A stretch of DNA of 64,000 bases from Actinoplanes xinjiangensis. Its GTDB lineage: Bacteria > Actinomycetota > Actinomycetes > Mycobacteriales > Micromonosporaceae. Made by a program: the position numbers and the translations under genes. Below, in pieces: positions 14,986 to 23,388 of this stretch. Location of the stretch: the NCBI RefSeq assembly GCF_003148685.1, contig NZ_QGGR01000003.1:558001-622000 (forward strand). The letters run 5' to 3'. Positions within the stretch are counted from its first letter, which is position 1, and the number at the start of each line of letters is the position of its first letter. The notes beneath the pieces were generated by a model. That model searched no databases, had not been told where the DNA came from, and worked only from the letters and a program-made list of their open reading frames with translations.

Positions 14986-15732
14986 ATGAGCACGGTCGTC
15001 CGGATCGACGATGTCACCAAGCAGTACGGTTCGGGGAGCAACGCTCTGCTCGCCCTCGACCACGTCTCGCTCGATGTCGCCCAGGGGGAGTTCGTCTGCC
15101 TCCTCGGCGCCTCCGGCTGTGGCAAGAGCACCCTGCTCTCGCTGGTCGCCGGCCTCGACCAGATCACCACCGGCACCCTGGACATCGGCGGGCGCCACGT
15201 CGCGCTGATGTTCCAGGAGGCCGCCCTCTTCCCCTGGCTCTCGGTGGCCGGCAACGTCGAGCTGCCGCTCAAACTCCAGGGGGTGGGCCGCGCCGACCGC
15301 AGGAAGCGGGCCCGGGAGTTGCTCGAGATCGTCCGGCTGGACGGTTTCGACGACAAGCGCCCGCACGAACTCTCCGGCGGGATGCGGCAGCGTGTCGCGC
15401 TGGCCCGCGCGCTCGCCCAGAACGCCGACGTCCTGCTGATGGACGAGCCGTTCGGCGCGCTCGACGCGATGACCCGCGACATCCTGCACGACGAACTGGA
15501 ACGGATCTGGCGCGAGCAGGAACTGACCGTTCTCTTCGTCACCCACAACGTGCGCGAGGCGGTCCGCCTCGGCGACCGGGTGATCCTGCTGAGCAGCCGG
15601 CCCGGCCGGGTCATCGAGGACTTCAAGATCGGCCATCCGCGCCCGCGGCGCATCGACTCCCCTGAGGTCTCCGGCCAGGCCGCCGAGATCACCGACCGGC
15701 TCCGTGCGGAGGTGGCACGTCATGCCAACTGA
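14986..15732 (+). CDS. ssuB: ABC transporter ATP-binding protein (SsuB/TauB type)
   Basis: 248 aa with Walker A LGASGCGKST near residue 42, Q-loop MFQEAALFPWL, signature LSGGMRQRVALARA, Walker B VLLMDEPFGALDA and the H-loop THNVREA. It is the energising subunit for the transporter encoded by its neighbours. It is separated by 27 bp from the binding-protein gene and overlaps the permease gene by 11 nt. Confidence 0.93.
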   Translation: MSTVVRIDDVTKQYGSGSNALLALDHVSLDVAQGEFVCLLGASGCGKSTLLSLVAGLDQITTGTLDIGGRHVALMFQEAALFPWLSVAGNVELPLKLQGVGRADRRKRARELLEIVRLDGFDDKRPHELSGGMRQRVALARALAQNADVLLMDEPFGALDAMTRDILHDELERIWREQELTVLFVTHNVREAVRLGDRVILLSSRPGRVIEDFKIGHPRPRRIDSPEVSGQAAEITDRLRAEVARHAN

Positions 15733-16594
15733 GGTCGTCGAGAAGCAGAAGCAGGCGGACGAGGTCAGCGGCCTCGACGCTCTCGAGCTCGGCCCGAAGA
15801 AGGAGAAGGGCGCGCTCGGCCGGCGCGTCTGGAGCAGCTTCTGGCCCAAGGCGCTGGCCATCGCGATCGTCGTCGGCGCGTGGCAGATCGTCTACCTGTC
15901 CGAGTGGCGGCCGGCCTACGTCTTCCCGCCGCCCGCCGACGTGTTCGCCGAACTCGGCGCGTTGATCACCGAGCCGAAGTTCTGGGACGGCGTACAGCTG
16001 ACCATGACCCGGGCGCTCACCGGATTCGCCCTGGCCGTGGCGATCGGCACGCTGATCGGCGCGGCGGTCTCCCAGTTCCGGCCGCTGCGCGCCGCGATCG
16101 GCTCGCTGATCACCGGCCTGCAGACCATGCCGTCGATCATGTGGTTCCCGCTCGCCATCCTGCTCTTCCAGCTCGGTGAGAAGGCGATCCTTTTCGTGGT
16201 CGTCATCGGCGCCGCACCGTCGGTGGCGAACGGCCTGATCAGCGGGATCGACTACGTGCCGCGAACCTGGCTGCGGGTCGGCCAGGTGATGGGCATGAGG
16301 GGCATCGCGAAGTACCGCCACCTGATCCTGCCGGCGTCGCTGCCGTCCTTCGTCTCCGGCCTCAAGCAGGGCTGGGCGTTCTCCTGGCGCAGCCTGATGG
16401 CCGGGGAACTGCTGGTCATCGTGCCGGGCACGGTCTCGATCGGGGTACGGATGCAGACCGCCCGCGACCTGAGCGACGCGGTCGCGGTGCTCGCCTACAT
16501 CATCGTGGTGCTGGTCATCGGCATCCTGGTCGACCAGTTCTTCAACGCCGCCGACGGCGCCCTGCGCAAGCGGTGGGGCCTGACCGGCAACTGA
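15722..16594 (+). CDS. ssuC: ABC transporter permease (SsuC/TauC type)
   Basis: 290 aa from ATG 15722, overlapping the ATPase gene. It has about six membrane segments and the EAA-type cytoplasmic loop near YVPRTWLRVGQVMGMRGIAK that contacts the ATPase. The N-terminus has a ~35-residue charged cytoplasmic extension. It forms the membrane channel of the importer. The stop is one base from the end of the convergent gene on the minus strand. Confidence 0.9.
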   Translation: MPTEVVEKQKQADEVSGLDALELGPKKEKGALGRRVWSSFWPKALAIAIVVGAWQIVYLSEWRPAYVFPPPADVFAELGALITEPKFWDGVQLTMTRALTGFALAVAIGTLIGAAVSQFRPLRAAIGSLITGLQTMPSIMWFPLAILLFQLGEKAILFVVVIGAAPSVANGLISGIDYVPRTWLRVGQVMGMRGIAKYRHLILPASLPSFVSGLKQGWAFSWRSLMAGELLVIVPGTVSIGVRMQTARDLSDAVAVLAYIIVVLVIGILVDQFFNAADGALRKRWGLTGN

Positions 16595-16595
16595 T

Positions 16596-17490
16596 CTAAA
16601 TCGGCCGAACCGAGTCGAGGACCTCGTCCACCACGTGGTCGAACCGCCGGTGGGTGTCCGGGATCGAGACGTACAGGACCGCCGCCGTCGGCTTACCGAC
16701 GTCGATGACCGCCACCGCGGAGAGTTCCGAGGTGGCGGTCAGGCCCGGTTCCTTGAAGCTCAGCCGGAACTCACTCACCCACGCCGGCCGCCCGCCGAGG
16801 GTCGTCACCTCGTCGCGCAGCGGCTGCATGCTGTTCGGCTGCGGGTAGTACTCGGCCCGCACGTCCGCCGCGACCTGCCGGCCCACACACTCCAGATCGA
16901 GCGTCACCGCGTCGTTGTCGGCCGCCGGAACCGCCGCCGACAGGATCGACGCATGGTACTGCCCACCCTGGTAGACCTCGGTCACGAAGTGCTGCCCCGA
17001 CCCGGTACGGCACCTCCAGGGTGCCCGCCCTCCACACCTCGGTCCAGGGGGTCCAGGGCGCCCCGTACCTCTTGTAGGTGATCCCGGCATCCGGATCGAC
17101 GGTGCGCTCGCCGTCGGCCGGCGGTGGTGCCGGAACGCTCGGCGCGGTGGGCGCCGCGCCGCCCGGTGACACCGTCGGCGCCGGGCAGGCCTGCGCGAGC
17201 GGCGGCCGCAGATCGGCCGGCGCCGCCGCCTTCTCCCCGAACGGATCGCCGTCACCGCCGAAGATCATCACGAGCAGCACGGCCAGGCCGGCCGCCAGGA
17301 TCACCCCGGCCACCCCACCGAAGATCCTCAACTGCCGCCGGCGCCGTTCCGGTCCATCCGGGCCGGTCGGCTCCGGGGGTGCCTCGGGCTGCGGTCTCTC
17401 CCCGGGTACGCGGTACGCCGTCACCATCCCCGACGACCACGGCCCGCCCGCCCGCTCCCAGGCGGGCGTCGGTGGCTTCGGCTCGGACAT
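16596..17490 (-). pseudogene. Single-pass membrane protein gene with a one-base frameshift
   Basis: The first part starts at ATG 17490 (MSEPKPPTPAWERAGGPW), with a proline-rich cytoplasmic tail, one membrane segment (IFGGVAGVILAAGLAVLLVM) and an exported Pro/Ala linker. The last part, in another frame, reads QHFVTEVYQGGQYHASILSA to the stop at 16596. Shortening the CCCC run at 16995-16998 by one base joins them as EVPYRV-GQHFVTEV. The restored protein (about 297 aa) would be a membrane-anchored extracytoplasmic protein of unknown function. It may be a real mutation or a homopolymer error. Confidence 0.7.
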
Positions 17491-17617
17491 GCACACCAGT
17501 GAACACCACCGTCGCCGTGACCTGGGCGGCCCACACCCCGTCCCACAGGCGGACAAGCGTGCCGAAATTGTGCTGGCGACCCGAGCCGTTCCTGGAAACT
17601 TCGGTTACCGTGCTGCC

Positions 17618-18334
17618 ATGGAACTGGTGTATCCCCCGGTCGTCGCCCTGGCCAAGACGATGTTCCGCGTGCTCGACAACAAGATCGTCGTCGAGGGCGC
17701 CGAGCACATCCCCCCGACCGGCGGGGCGGTGCTGGCCAGCAACCACTCCAGCTACCTGGACTTCATCTACTGCGGCTTCGGCGCACAGCCGGCCGACCGG
17801 CTGGTCCGTTTCATGGCGAAGAAGCAGGTCTTCGACCACAAGATCAGCGGTCCGCTGATGCGCGGCATGCGGCACATCCCGGTCGACCGCAAAGCCGGCA
17901 CCGCCGCCTTCAAGCACGCCATCGACTCGCTGAAGAGCGGCGAGATCGTCGGGGTCTTCCCCGAGGCGACGATCAGCGAGTCGTTCACCATCAAGGCGCT
18001 CAAGTCGGGCGCGGCCCGGATGGCCCAGGAGGCCGCCGTCCCGCTGATCCCGATGGCCGTCTGGGGGCCGCACCGGCTCTGGACCAAGGGGCGCAAGAAG
18101 GAGCTGACCAAGCGCCACGTGCCGGTCATCATCAAGATCGGTGAGGCGATCCCGGTGGCCGCGGACGCGACGCCGGAGGCGATCACCGCGACGCTGAAGG
18201 AGCGGCTGACCGTGCTGCTCGACGCGGTGCAGCAGGCCTACCCCGACAAGCCGGCCGGGCCGGACGATCGCTGGTGGCTGCCGGCGCACCTGGGCGGCAC
18301 GGCGCCACTGCCGAGCCCCGCCGCATCCGTCTGA
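17618..18334 (+). CDS. plsC: 1-acyl-sn-glycerol-3-phosphate acyltransferase (PlsC family)
   Basis: 238 aa with the catalytic NHSSYLD (NHx4D) at about residue 48, the substrate-binding FPEATIS motif (variant of FPEGT) near 115 and PLIPMAVWG downstream. It transfers an acyl chain to lysophosphatidic acid in phospholipid synthesis, at the inner face of the membrane. ATG 17618 has TACCGT 6 nt upstream, consistent with a leaderless mRNA. The last codons and stop lie in the first copy of a 22-bp tandem repeat. Confidence 0.88.
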   Translation: MELVYPPVVALAKTMFRVLDNKIVVEGAEHIPPTGGAVLASNHSSYLDFIYCGFGAQPADRLVRFMAKKQVFDHKISGPLMRGMRHIPVDRKAGTAAFKHAIDSLKSGEIVGVFPEATISESFTIKALKSGAARMAQEAAVPLIPMAVWGPHRLWTKGRKKELTKRHVPVIIKIGEAIPVAADATPEAITATLKERLTVLLDAVQQAYPDKPAGPDDRWWLPAHLGGTAPLPSPAASV

Positions 18335-18430
18335 CGCCCACGCGGCATCCGTCTGACGGCCCCACGGCATCCGTCTGACGTCCCCGCCGCATCCGCCTGA
18401 CGTCCCCGCGGCATCCGTCTGACGCCCACG
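18321..18430. repeat. Five tandem copies of a 22-bp repeat
   Basis: Head-to-tail units at 18321-18342, 18343-18364, 18365-18386, 18387-18408 and 18409-18430 share the core GCATCCGTCTGACG, with small changes in the last six bases. The first unit supplies the plsC stop codon; the array ends four bases before a terminator hairpin. There are no spacers, so it is not CRISPR. Period 22 is about two helical turns, which would suit a protein-binding array. Confidence 0.9.
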
Positions 18431-18433
18431 AAA

Positions 18434-18468
18434 AACGGTGCCGGACCCCCGAGGGGGACGGCACCGTT
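18434..18468. terminator. Bidirectional terminator between plsC and csp
   Basis: Stem AACGGTGCCG (18434-18443) / CGGCACCGTT (18459-18468) with an inner CCCCC/GGGGG stem. On the minus strand it is followed by TTTTTC, on the plus strand by CTTGTT. Confidence 0.8.
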
Positions 18469-18560
18469 CTTGTTGGGGTGTGGGACGCCGGACGCCCGGC
18501 GCCCCACACCCTCGATCACAGCTGCCCGGCCGCACGAGGCGGCCGACACTCAGAAGTGAA

Positions 18561-18764
18561 TCAGAGGGCCCGGATGTTGGCGGCCTGCGGGCCCTTCTGG
18601 CCCTGGGTCACCTCGAACTCAACCCGCTGGTTCTCTTCCAGGGCCCGGTAGCCGGACATCTGGATCGCAGAGAAGTGGGCGAAGACGTCGGCGCCGCCGT
18701 CGTCCGGGGTGATGAACCCGAAGCCCTTGTCCGCGTTGAACCACTTCACAACACCGGTAACCAT
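18561..18764 (-). CDS. Cold-shock domain protein
   Basis: 67 aa, a single cold-shock OB fold. It carries RNP1-like KGFGFITPD and RNP2-like DVFAHFS, and ends with the usual [10 protein letters not shown]. These proteins bind single-stranded RNA/DNA as chaperones. ATG 18764 is preceded by GAGGAGACGAGC. The 5' leader, up to 223 nt, contains a hairpin at 18892-18924. The transcript ends at the terminator at 18434-18468. Confidence 0.93.
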   Translation of the reverse strand: MVTGVVKWFNADKGFGFITPDDGGADVFAHFSAIQMSGYRALEENQRVEFEVTQGQKGPQAANIRAL

Positions 18765-18891
18765 GCTCGTCTCCTCGACGATCGATCGCTCCTGGCCATT
18801 ATGGACGGGAGCGAGGTAATAAGACCCGCATTCTGTGGGTCTCGTGTCGCCGTACTGATCGCCCGACCGGAGAAACCCGGGTTACGACAAA

Positions 18892-18924
18892 GAGCGCCTG
18901 GGGCAGACTTCCCCACAGGCGCTC
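18892..18924 (-). promoter_or_regulatory. Hairpin in the csp leader
   Basis: GAGCGCCTG (18892-18900) pairs with CAGGCGCTC (18916-18924), with extra GGGG/CCCC pairing in the loop. Read on the minus strand it is followed by TTTGTC, so it could be a terminator-like attenuator about 130 nt before the csp start, or end read-through into csp. Confidence 0.45.
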
Positions 18925-18987
18925 CTGAGTACTTGGGAACCAAACTGACAACGATGAGGAGCCTAGCACGGAGAGGAGGACCGCAAG

Positions 18988-19392
18988 GTGCTCGGCGTAC
19001 AACTCGCATGGCAGCTAAAGACCGCGGGTTTGGCGTGGAAGCCGCAGCTCGGCGACCGTTTCGCCATTCCGGATCGGGACCTGGACGACGAGGTCTTCGT
19101 GCTCAGCAACATGACCATCCAGGTGCACGATCGCCCGGAGGGGCGGATCATCGGCTTCAACGGCACCACCGAGTGGGCGCTCGACGATGTCGAGCTGGAC
19201 GAGGCGCTGTGGCTGCCCCGCGAGGACCAGCTGCGCGAACTGCTCGGCGGCACCTTCCGGTCACTGCACAAGCATCAGGACACCCACACGGTACGGACGG
19301 AGCTGCTCGGCCGGCCACAGGACTTCACCGCGCCCACCGCCGAGGAAGCCTACGCCGCCGCCCTGCTCCACCTCCTCGCCGTCGCCCTCTGA
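18988..19392 (+). CDS. Conserved actinobacterial hypothetical protein
   Basis: 134 aa from GTG 18988, preceded by GGAGAGGAGG. The N-terminal half contains PQLGDRFAIPDRDLDDEVFV and IGFNGTTEWALDD, a pattern I recall from a widespread actinobacterial family often labelled a pilus-assembly CpaE-like protein without evidence. There are no membrane segments. Its function is unknown. It is divergent from csp and convergent with adnB. Confidence 0.7.
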   Translation: MLGVQLAWQLKTAGLAWKPQLGDRFAIPDRDLDDEVFVLSNMTIQVHDRPEGRIIGFNGTTEWALDDVELDEALWLPREDQLRELLGGTFRSLHKHQDTHTVRTELLGRPQDFTAPTAEEAYAAALLHLLAVAL

Positions 19393-19473
19393 CACCCTCC
19401 AGCCCATCTCACTCTGACACCCCGGCCTACCGTCCCGCCGTGAGCCAGCCGGGCTCGCCGGGCACCGGCAAGA

Positions 19474-19534
19474 CCCCGGCTGGCTCTCACCGCTGTCTCA
19501 AGGACGTTGAGACAGCGGTGAGAGCCAGCCGGGG
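19474..19534. repeat. 28-bp perfect hairpin between convergent genes
   Basis: The left arm (19474-19501, containing GGCTGGCTCTCACCGCTGTC) is perfectly complementary to the right arm (19507-19534) with a 5-nt loop. A third related segment, GTGAGCCAGCCGGG, lies at 19440-19453 and could pair with the same left arm. It lies 82 bp after the + gene and 9 bp before the end of adnB, so termination is the simplest role; the stem is far longer than needed for that. Confidence 0.85.
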
Positions 19535-19542
19535 GTTGATCT

Positions 19543-22500
19543 TCACTCGTGGCCGGCCGGGATCTCCTCGATCAGGGCGGCCAGTTCGGCGGCGTCCATC
19601 AGGTCGGCCGGGCGGACGGTGACCTGCTCACGGACATAGTGGAACCCGGCACGCACCTTCCGCACCGGCACCCCGGCCAGCGATGCCCAGGCGATCCGGT
19701 ACGCCGACAGCTGAACCGCCGCGGCCTCCGCCTCCGCACCGGACGGGCGACGGCCGGTCTTCCAGTCGATCACGTCGAACCGGCCGTCCGGGTCGGCGTA
19801 GACCGCGTCCATCCGGCCCCGGATGACCACCCCGGCGACCGTCGTGGCGAACGGCACCTCCACCTCGACCGGCGTCCGCTCCGCCCACTCCCCCGTCAGG
19901 AACGCCTCTTGCAGGGCCGCCAGCTCGTCGTCGGCCGCGGCACCCTCGTCGGCCGCACCCGGCAGGTCGTCGATGTCGAGCAACCGGACCGCGCCGAACC
20001 GCTGCTCCAGCCAGGCGTGGAACGCCGTCCCCCGGCGAGCCTGCGGCGCCGGACGGTGCGGCAGGGGACGGCGCAACGACCGGGCCAGCGACTGCGGGTC
20101 CCTGCGCAGCACTACCAGCTGCGACACCGACAGGTGAGGCGGCACGGTCACCTCGATCGGGCCGTCCTTGCGGGTCCGCTCCTCCCGCTCGGCCAGCAGC
20201 AGTCTCGCCTCCCGCCTCCAGCGGGCGATGTCCGGGTCCTCGGCCTCGGCGGCCCGGTCCGCCGCCTCGACCGCGGCCAGCAGCCCGGCCCGTTCCACCC
20301 CTCCGGCCGGCTCCTCCTCGCCGGACACGGGCGAGCCTGGGGCCGTCGCGGGCTGCGGCGGCCCGCTCACCGCGTCCGAGGTGGGTGCTTCCTGATCAGG
20401 ATCGGTCTCGCCGGGAGCGGTGCGCGGGCCGGGCTGGCGTGGGAGCGGGGGCGGCTTCACAGCAGCCGGCCCGGTTGCGCCGGCGTCTTCAGGGGCAGCC
20501 GACCCCACCCCACCTACTTCTCCGGGCGCGGCCGGAGCGGTCCCGCCCACTTCTCCCGGTGCGGCCGGAGCGGTCCCGCCCACTTCTCCGGGGGCGGCCG
20601 GGCTCGGCAGGGAGGCGGGAGCGGCCGGGCTCGGCGGGGAGGCGGGGGACGTTTGGGTGGGCCGTACCCCCGGGGTGGGGTTCGACCAGCCGGCGTCGCC
20701 GGGGATCTCGCCCGGACCGGCGAGGCCGACCAGATCGGCCGCGAGGCCGGCGCGTGCCGCCACCTGCGGGTCCGCGGCCGCCAGGTCGGCGAAGGCCTCG
20801 GCCGCGGACGCGTCCGGGTTCTCGATCATGCGGCGGATCAGGTCGGCGGCAGCCGCCATCGCCGGACGGCGCAGACCGAGCGGGTCGGCCGGCCACTCGG
20901 CCGTCGCCACCACCTGATCGCTCGGATTGCTGTCGCCCGGCGCCGGCTCCGGCGTCCACACGTCGACCACCCCGGCGCCGTCCGCGCACGTCTGGCGGAT
21001 CTCGTCGAGGAAGACCGACGGGCCGCGCGGGCGTTTCACGCCGTCGCCCCACCAGTAGCCGGAACACAGCAGCAGCCGGCGCGGCCGGGTGACCGCGACA
21101 TAGGCGAGGCGGCGCTCCTCCCGCTCGTCGTGCTCCCGCCAGGAGCGACTGAACGTGGTCACCGCGCCGGCCACGTCCTTCTGGTCCCTGGCGGCGGACA
21201 GGTCGAGCAGCGGAAGGCCCGACGAGTCGCCGCGCAACGGGAACGGCAGCACCCCGATCCCACCCAGATAGTGGTCGGACGACCGGGCCAGGCCCGGCCA
21301 GACGCCCCGGCACAGGCCGGCCGCCGACACGACGTCCCATTCCAGGCCCTTCGCGGCGTGCGCGGTCAGGATCTGCACCGCGCCCTCGACCACGTCGACC
21401 TGGCCCGGTTCCAGGCCGCGTTCCTCCTCCTCGGCGGCGGCCAGGAACGCCAGGAAACCGGCGACGGTGCCGGACTCGTTCTCGGAGCCGTACCGGGTCG
21501 CCGCCTCACCGAGCGCGTCCAGGTGACCGCGGGCCAGACCGGCGTCCCCGGCGGCCCAGCCCCGCACCGCCACCTCCACGTCCAGGCCGATCGTGCGCTC
21601 GATGTCGGCGAGCAGGTCCGGCAGTGGCTGATCCAGGCGGCGGCGCAGCGCGGCCAGTTCCCGGCCGAACTCCTGCAGACGGCGGTGCCCCTCCGCCGAG
21701 TAGTTGCGGGGCGCGCCCAGGTCGGCCATCGCCTCGACCAGGGTCGCGTCGTCCAGCCGGTCCGTGGTGATCTGCTCCGGGTCGGTGGCCGTACGCCCGG
21801 ACGACGCCACCCGGGCGCTGGCGATCACCCGCGACCGCCGGTGCAGTGCCACCAGATCACGCGGCCCGATCCGCCAGCGTGCCCCGGTGAGCAGCCGCAA
21901 CAGTGACGCGCCGTCGGTCGGGTCGGCCAGCACCCGCAGCGTGCACACCACGTCCCGGACCTCGGGAGTGTCCAGCAGCCCGCCCAGGCCCACCACCTCG
22001 ACCGGCAGGCCCCGCGCCCGCAGGGCCTCCTCGATCGCCGGGATCTGGCTGCGGACCCGGACCAGGACGGCGCTGGTCGGGCGGCGCTCCAGTGGGATCT
22101 CCCCCGGTGGTGCCGTCGGCATGCCGGCGGCCAGGCGCCACGCGGTCAGCATCGAATCGGCGATCCAGTTCGCCTCGTCCGCGTACGTCGGCAGCAGCGC
22201 ACACGTCACCGTCCGGCCGCCGACCGCCTCCGCCGTCCGGTCCGCCGCCTGCAACCGGTGCACCTGGGCGCGCAACGGCGCCGACACCGTGTTCGCCACG
22301 CGCAGGATCTCGGGGCGGTTGCGCCAGCTCCGGGTCAGCGTGCGCACCCAGGCCGGATGGCCGGCCGAGTCACGGAACTCCTCCGGGAACCGTTCCAGCG
22401 TGCCCGCCGAGGCGCCCCGCCAGCCGTAGATCGACTGGCACGGGTCACCGACCGCGGTGACCGGATGCCCACCGCCGAACAGGTTGTTCAGCATCGTCAC

Positions 22501-23388
22501 CTGGGCGTGGCTGGTGTCCTGGTACTCGTCGAGCAGCACGATCCGGAACCGGCCCCGTTCGATCGCCCCGACCTGCGGATGGTCCCGGGCCACCAGCGCG
22601 GCACGGGCCATCTGGTCGCCGAAGTCCATCGCTTCCAGGTCGAGTTTGCGCTGCTCGTAGAGGCGGACCAGGGGTAGCAGGGTGAGCCTGTTCTGCTGGC
22701 GGCGCAGCATCTCCGAGACGTCGGCGTAGACCCGGCCGGGGAATTCCTGCACGTCGGCGAAGAACCGGCCCGTCCACGCGGCCAGATCGTCCGGGCCCAC
22801 CAGGTGCTCGGCCATCTCCGCCGCGAGCGCCAGCACGTCGTCGGTGACCGTGCCGGGCGCCCGGTTGAGCCCGGTCATCTCGCCCGTGTAGGTGCGGACC
22901 AGGGAATCGACGATCTGCCAGCGGGCCGCCTCGGTCAGCAGGCGTGCCGACGGTTCGTACCCGGCACGCAGGCCGTGCTCGGTCACCACCCGGGCGGCGT
23001 ACGCGTGGTAGGTGGAGATGGTCGGCTCCCCGGCGAGCGCCTCGTCCCGGCCCAGACGGTGGCCCAGCTGCCCCAGCCGGGTGCGGACCCGGTGCGCCAG
23101 TTCCCCCGCCGCCTTCCGGGTGAAGGTGAGCCCCAGGATCTCGCCCGGATGCGCGTAGCCGTTCGCGACCAGCCACAGCACCCGCGACGCCATCGTCTCC
23201 GTCTTGCCCGACCCGGCGCCCGCCACCACCAGCAGCGGCTCCACCGGCGCCGCGATGATCGCTTCCTGCTCGGACGTCGGCTCCGGCAGGCGCAGCAGCC
23301 GGGCCAGCTCACGCGGCGTGAAACGGGGACCCGACCGGACCCGGCGGCGTGGCTGCGGGCCCTCGGTGAACAACGTCGGCTGTGTCAT
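19543..23388 (-). CDS. adnB: AdnB-like UvrD/AddA helicase with RecB-type nuclease domain
   Basis: 1281 aa from ATG 23388, overlapping the adnA stop by one base (TGATG). The N-terminal superfamily 1 motor has Walker A VVAGAGSGKTE (about 54-64), DEYQDT, and TAHAAKGLEWDVV. The C-terminal nuclease has the motif DVIDWKTGRR and an aligned Q-x-x-x-Y in VQLSAYRIAW. With AdnA it should form the heterodimer that resects double-strand breaks in actinobacteria. A Pro/Ala/Gly-rich insert of roughly 150 residues, with 11-residue repeats encoded at 20518-20602, separates motor and nuclease. Confidence 0.9.
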   Translation of the reverse strand: MTQPTLFTEGPQPRRRVRSGPRFTPRELARLLRLPEPTSEQEAIIAAPVEPLLVVAGAGSGKTETMASRVLWLVANGYAHPGEILGLTFTRKAAGELAHRVRTRLGQLGHRLGRDEALAGEPTISTYHAYAARVVTEHGLRAGYEPSARLLTEAARWQIVDSLVRTYTGEMTGLNRAPGTVTDDVLALAAEMAEHLVGPDDLAAWTGRFFADVQEFPGRVYADVSEMLRRQQNRLTLLPLVRLYEQRKLDLEAMDFGDQMARAALVARDHPQVGAIERGRFRIVLLDEYQDTSHAQVTMLNNLFGGGHPVTAVGDPCQSIYGWRGASAGTLERFPEEFRDSAGHPAWVRTLTRSWRNRPEILRVANTVSAPLRAQVHRLQAADRTAEAVGGRTVTCALLPTYADEANWIADSMLTAWRLAAGMPTAPPGEIPLERRPTSAVLVRVRSQIPAIEEALRARGLPVEVVGLGGLLDTPEVRDVVCTLRVLADPTDGASLLRLLTGARWRIGPRDLVALHRRSRVIASARVASSGRTATDPEQITTDRLDDATLVEAMADLGAPRNYSAEGHRRLQEFGRELAALRRRLDQPLPDLLADIERTIGLDVEVAVRGWAAGDAGLARGHLDALGEAATRYGSENESGTVAGFLAFLAAAEEEERGLEPGQVDVVEGAVQILTAHAAKGLEWDVVSAAGLCRGVWPGLARSSDHYLGGIGVLPFPLRGDSSGLPLLDLSAARDQKDVAGAVTTFSRSWREHDEREERRLAYVAVTRPRRLLLCSGYWWGDGVKRPRGPSVFLDEIRQTCADGAGVVDVWTPEPAPGDSNPSDQVVATAEWPADPLGLRRPAMAAAADLIRRMIENPDASAAEAFADLAAADPQVAARAGLAADLVGLAGPGEIPGDAGWSNPTPGVRPTQTSPASPPSPAAPASLPSPAAPGEVGGTAPAAPGEVGGTAPAAPGEVGGVGSAAPEDAGATGPAAVKPPPLPRQPGPRTAPGETDPDQEAPTSDAVSGPPQPATAPGSPVSGEEEPAGGVERAGLLAAVEAADRAAEAEDPDIARWRREARLLLAEREERTRKDGPIEVTVPPHLSVSQLVVLRRDPQSLARSLRRPLPHRPAPQARRGTAFHAWLEQRFGAVRLLDIDDLPGAADEGAAADDELAALQEAFLTGEWAERTPVEVEVPFATTVAGVVIRGRMDAVYADPDGRFDVIDWKTGRRPSGAEAEAAAVQLSAYRIAWASLAGVPVRKVRAGFHYVREQVTVRPADLMDAAELAALIEEIPAGHE
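20518..20602. repeat. 33-bp in-frame repeat inside adnB
   Basis: Two full copies (20518-20550, 20551-20583) and one partial copy (20584-20602). They encode repeats of the type PGEVGGTAPAA in the linker between motor and nuclease. Copies differ at only a few bases, which suggests recent duplication. Confidence 0.85.

Noticed and set aside
13867..15861. 664-codon frame on - opposite the ABC transporter genes
   Set aside because: Shadow of ssuA/ssuB; low-complexity translation and no start signal.
18321..18430. CRISPR array
   Set aside because: The repeats are contiguous with no unique spacers and no cas genes are present.
19474..19534. Insertion-sequence terminal repeats
   Set aside because: The arms are only 5 nt apart and no transposase is present.
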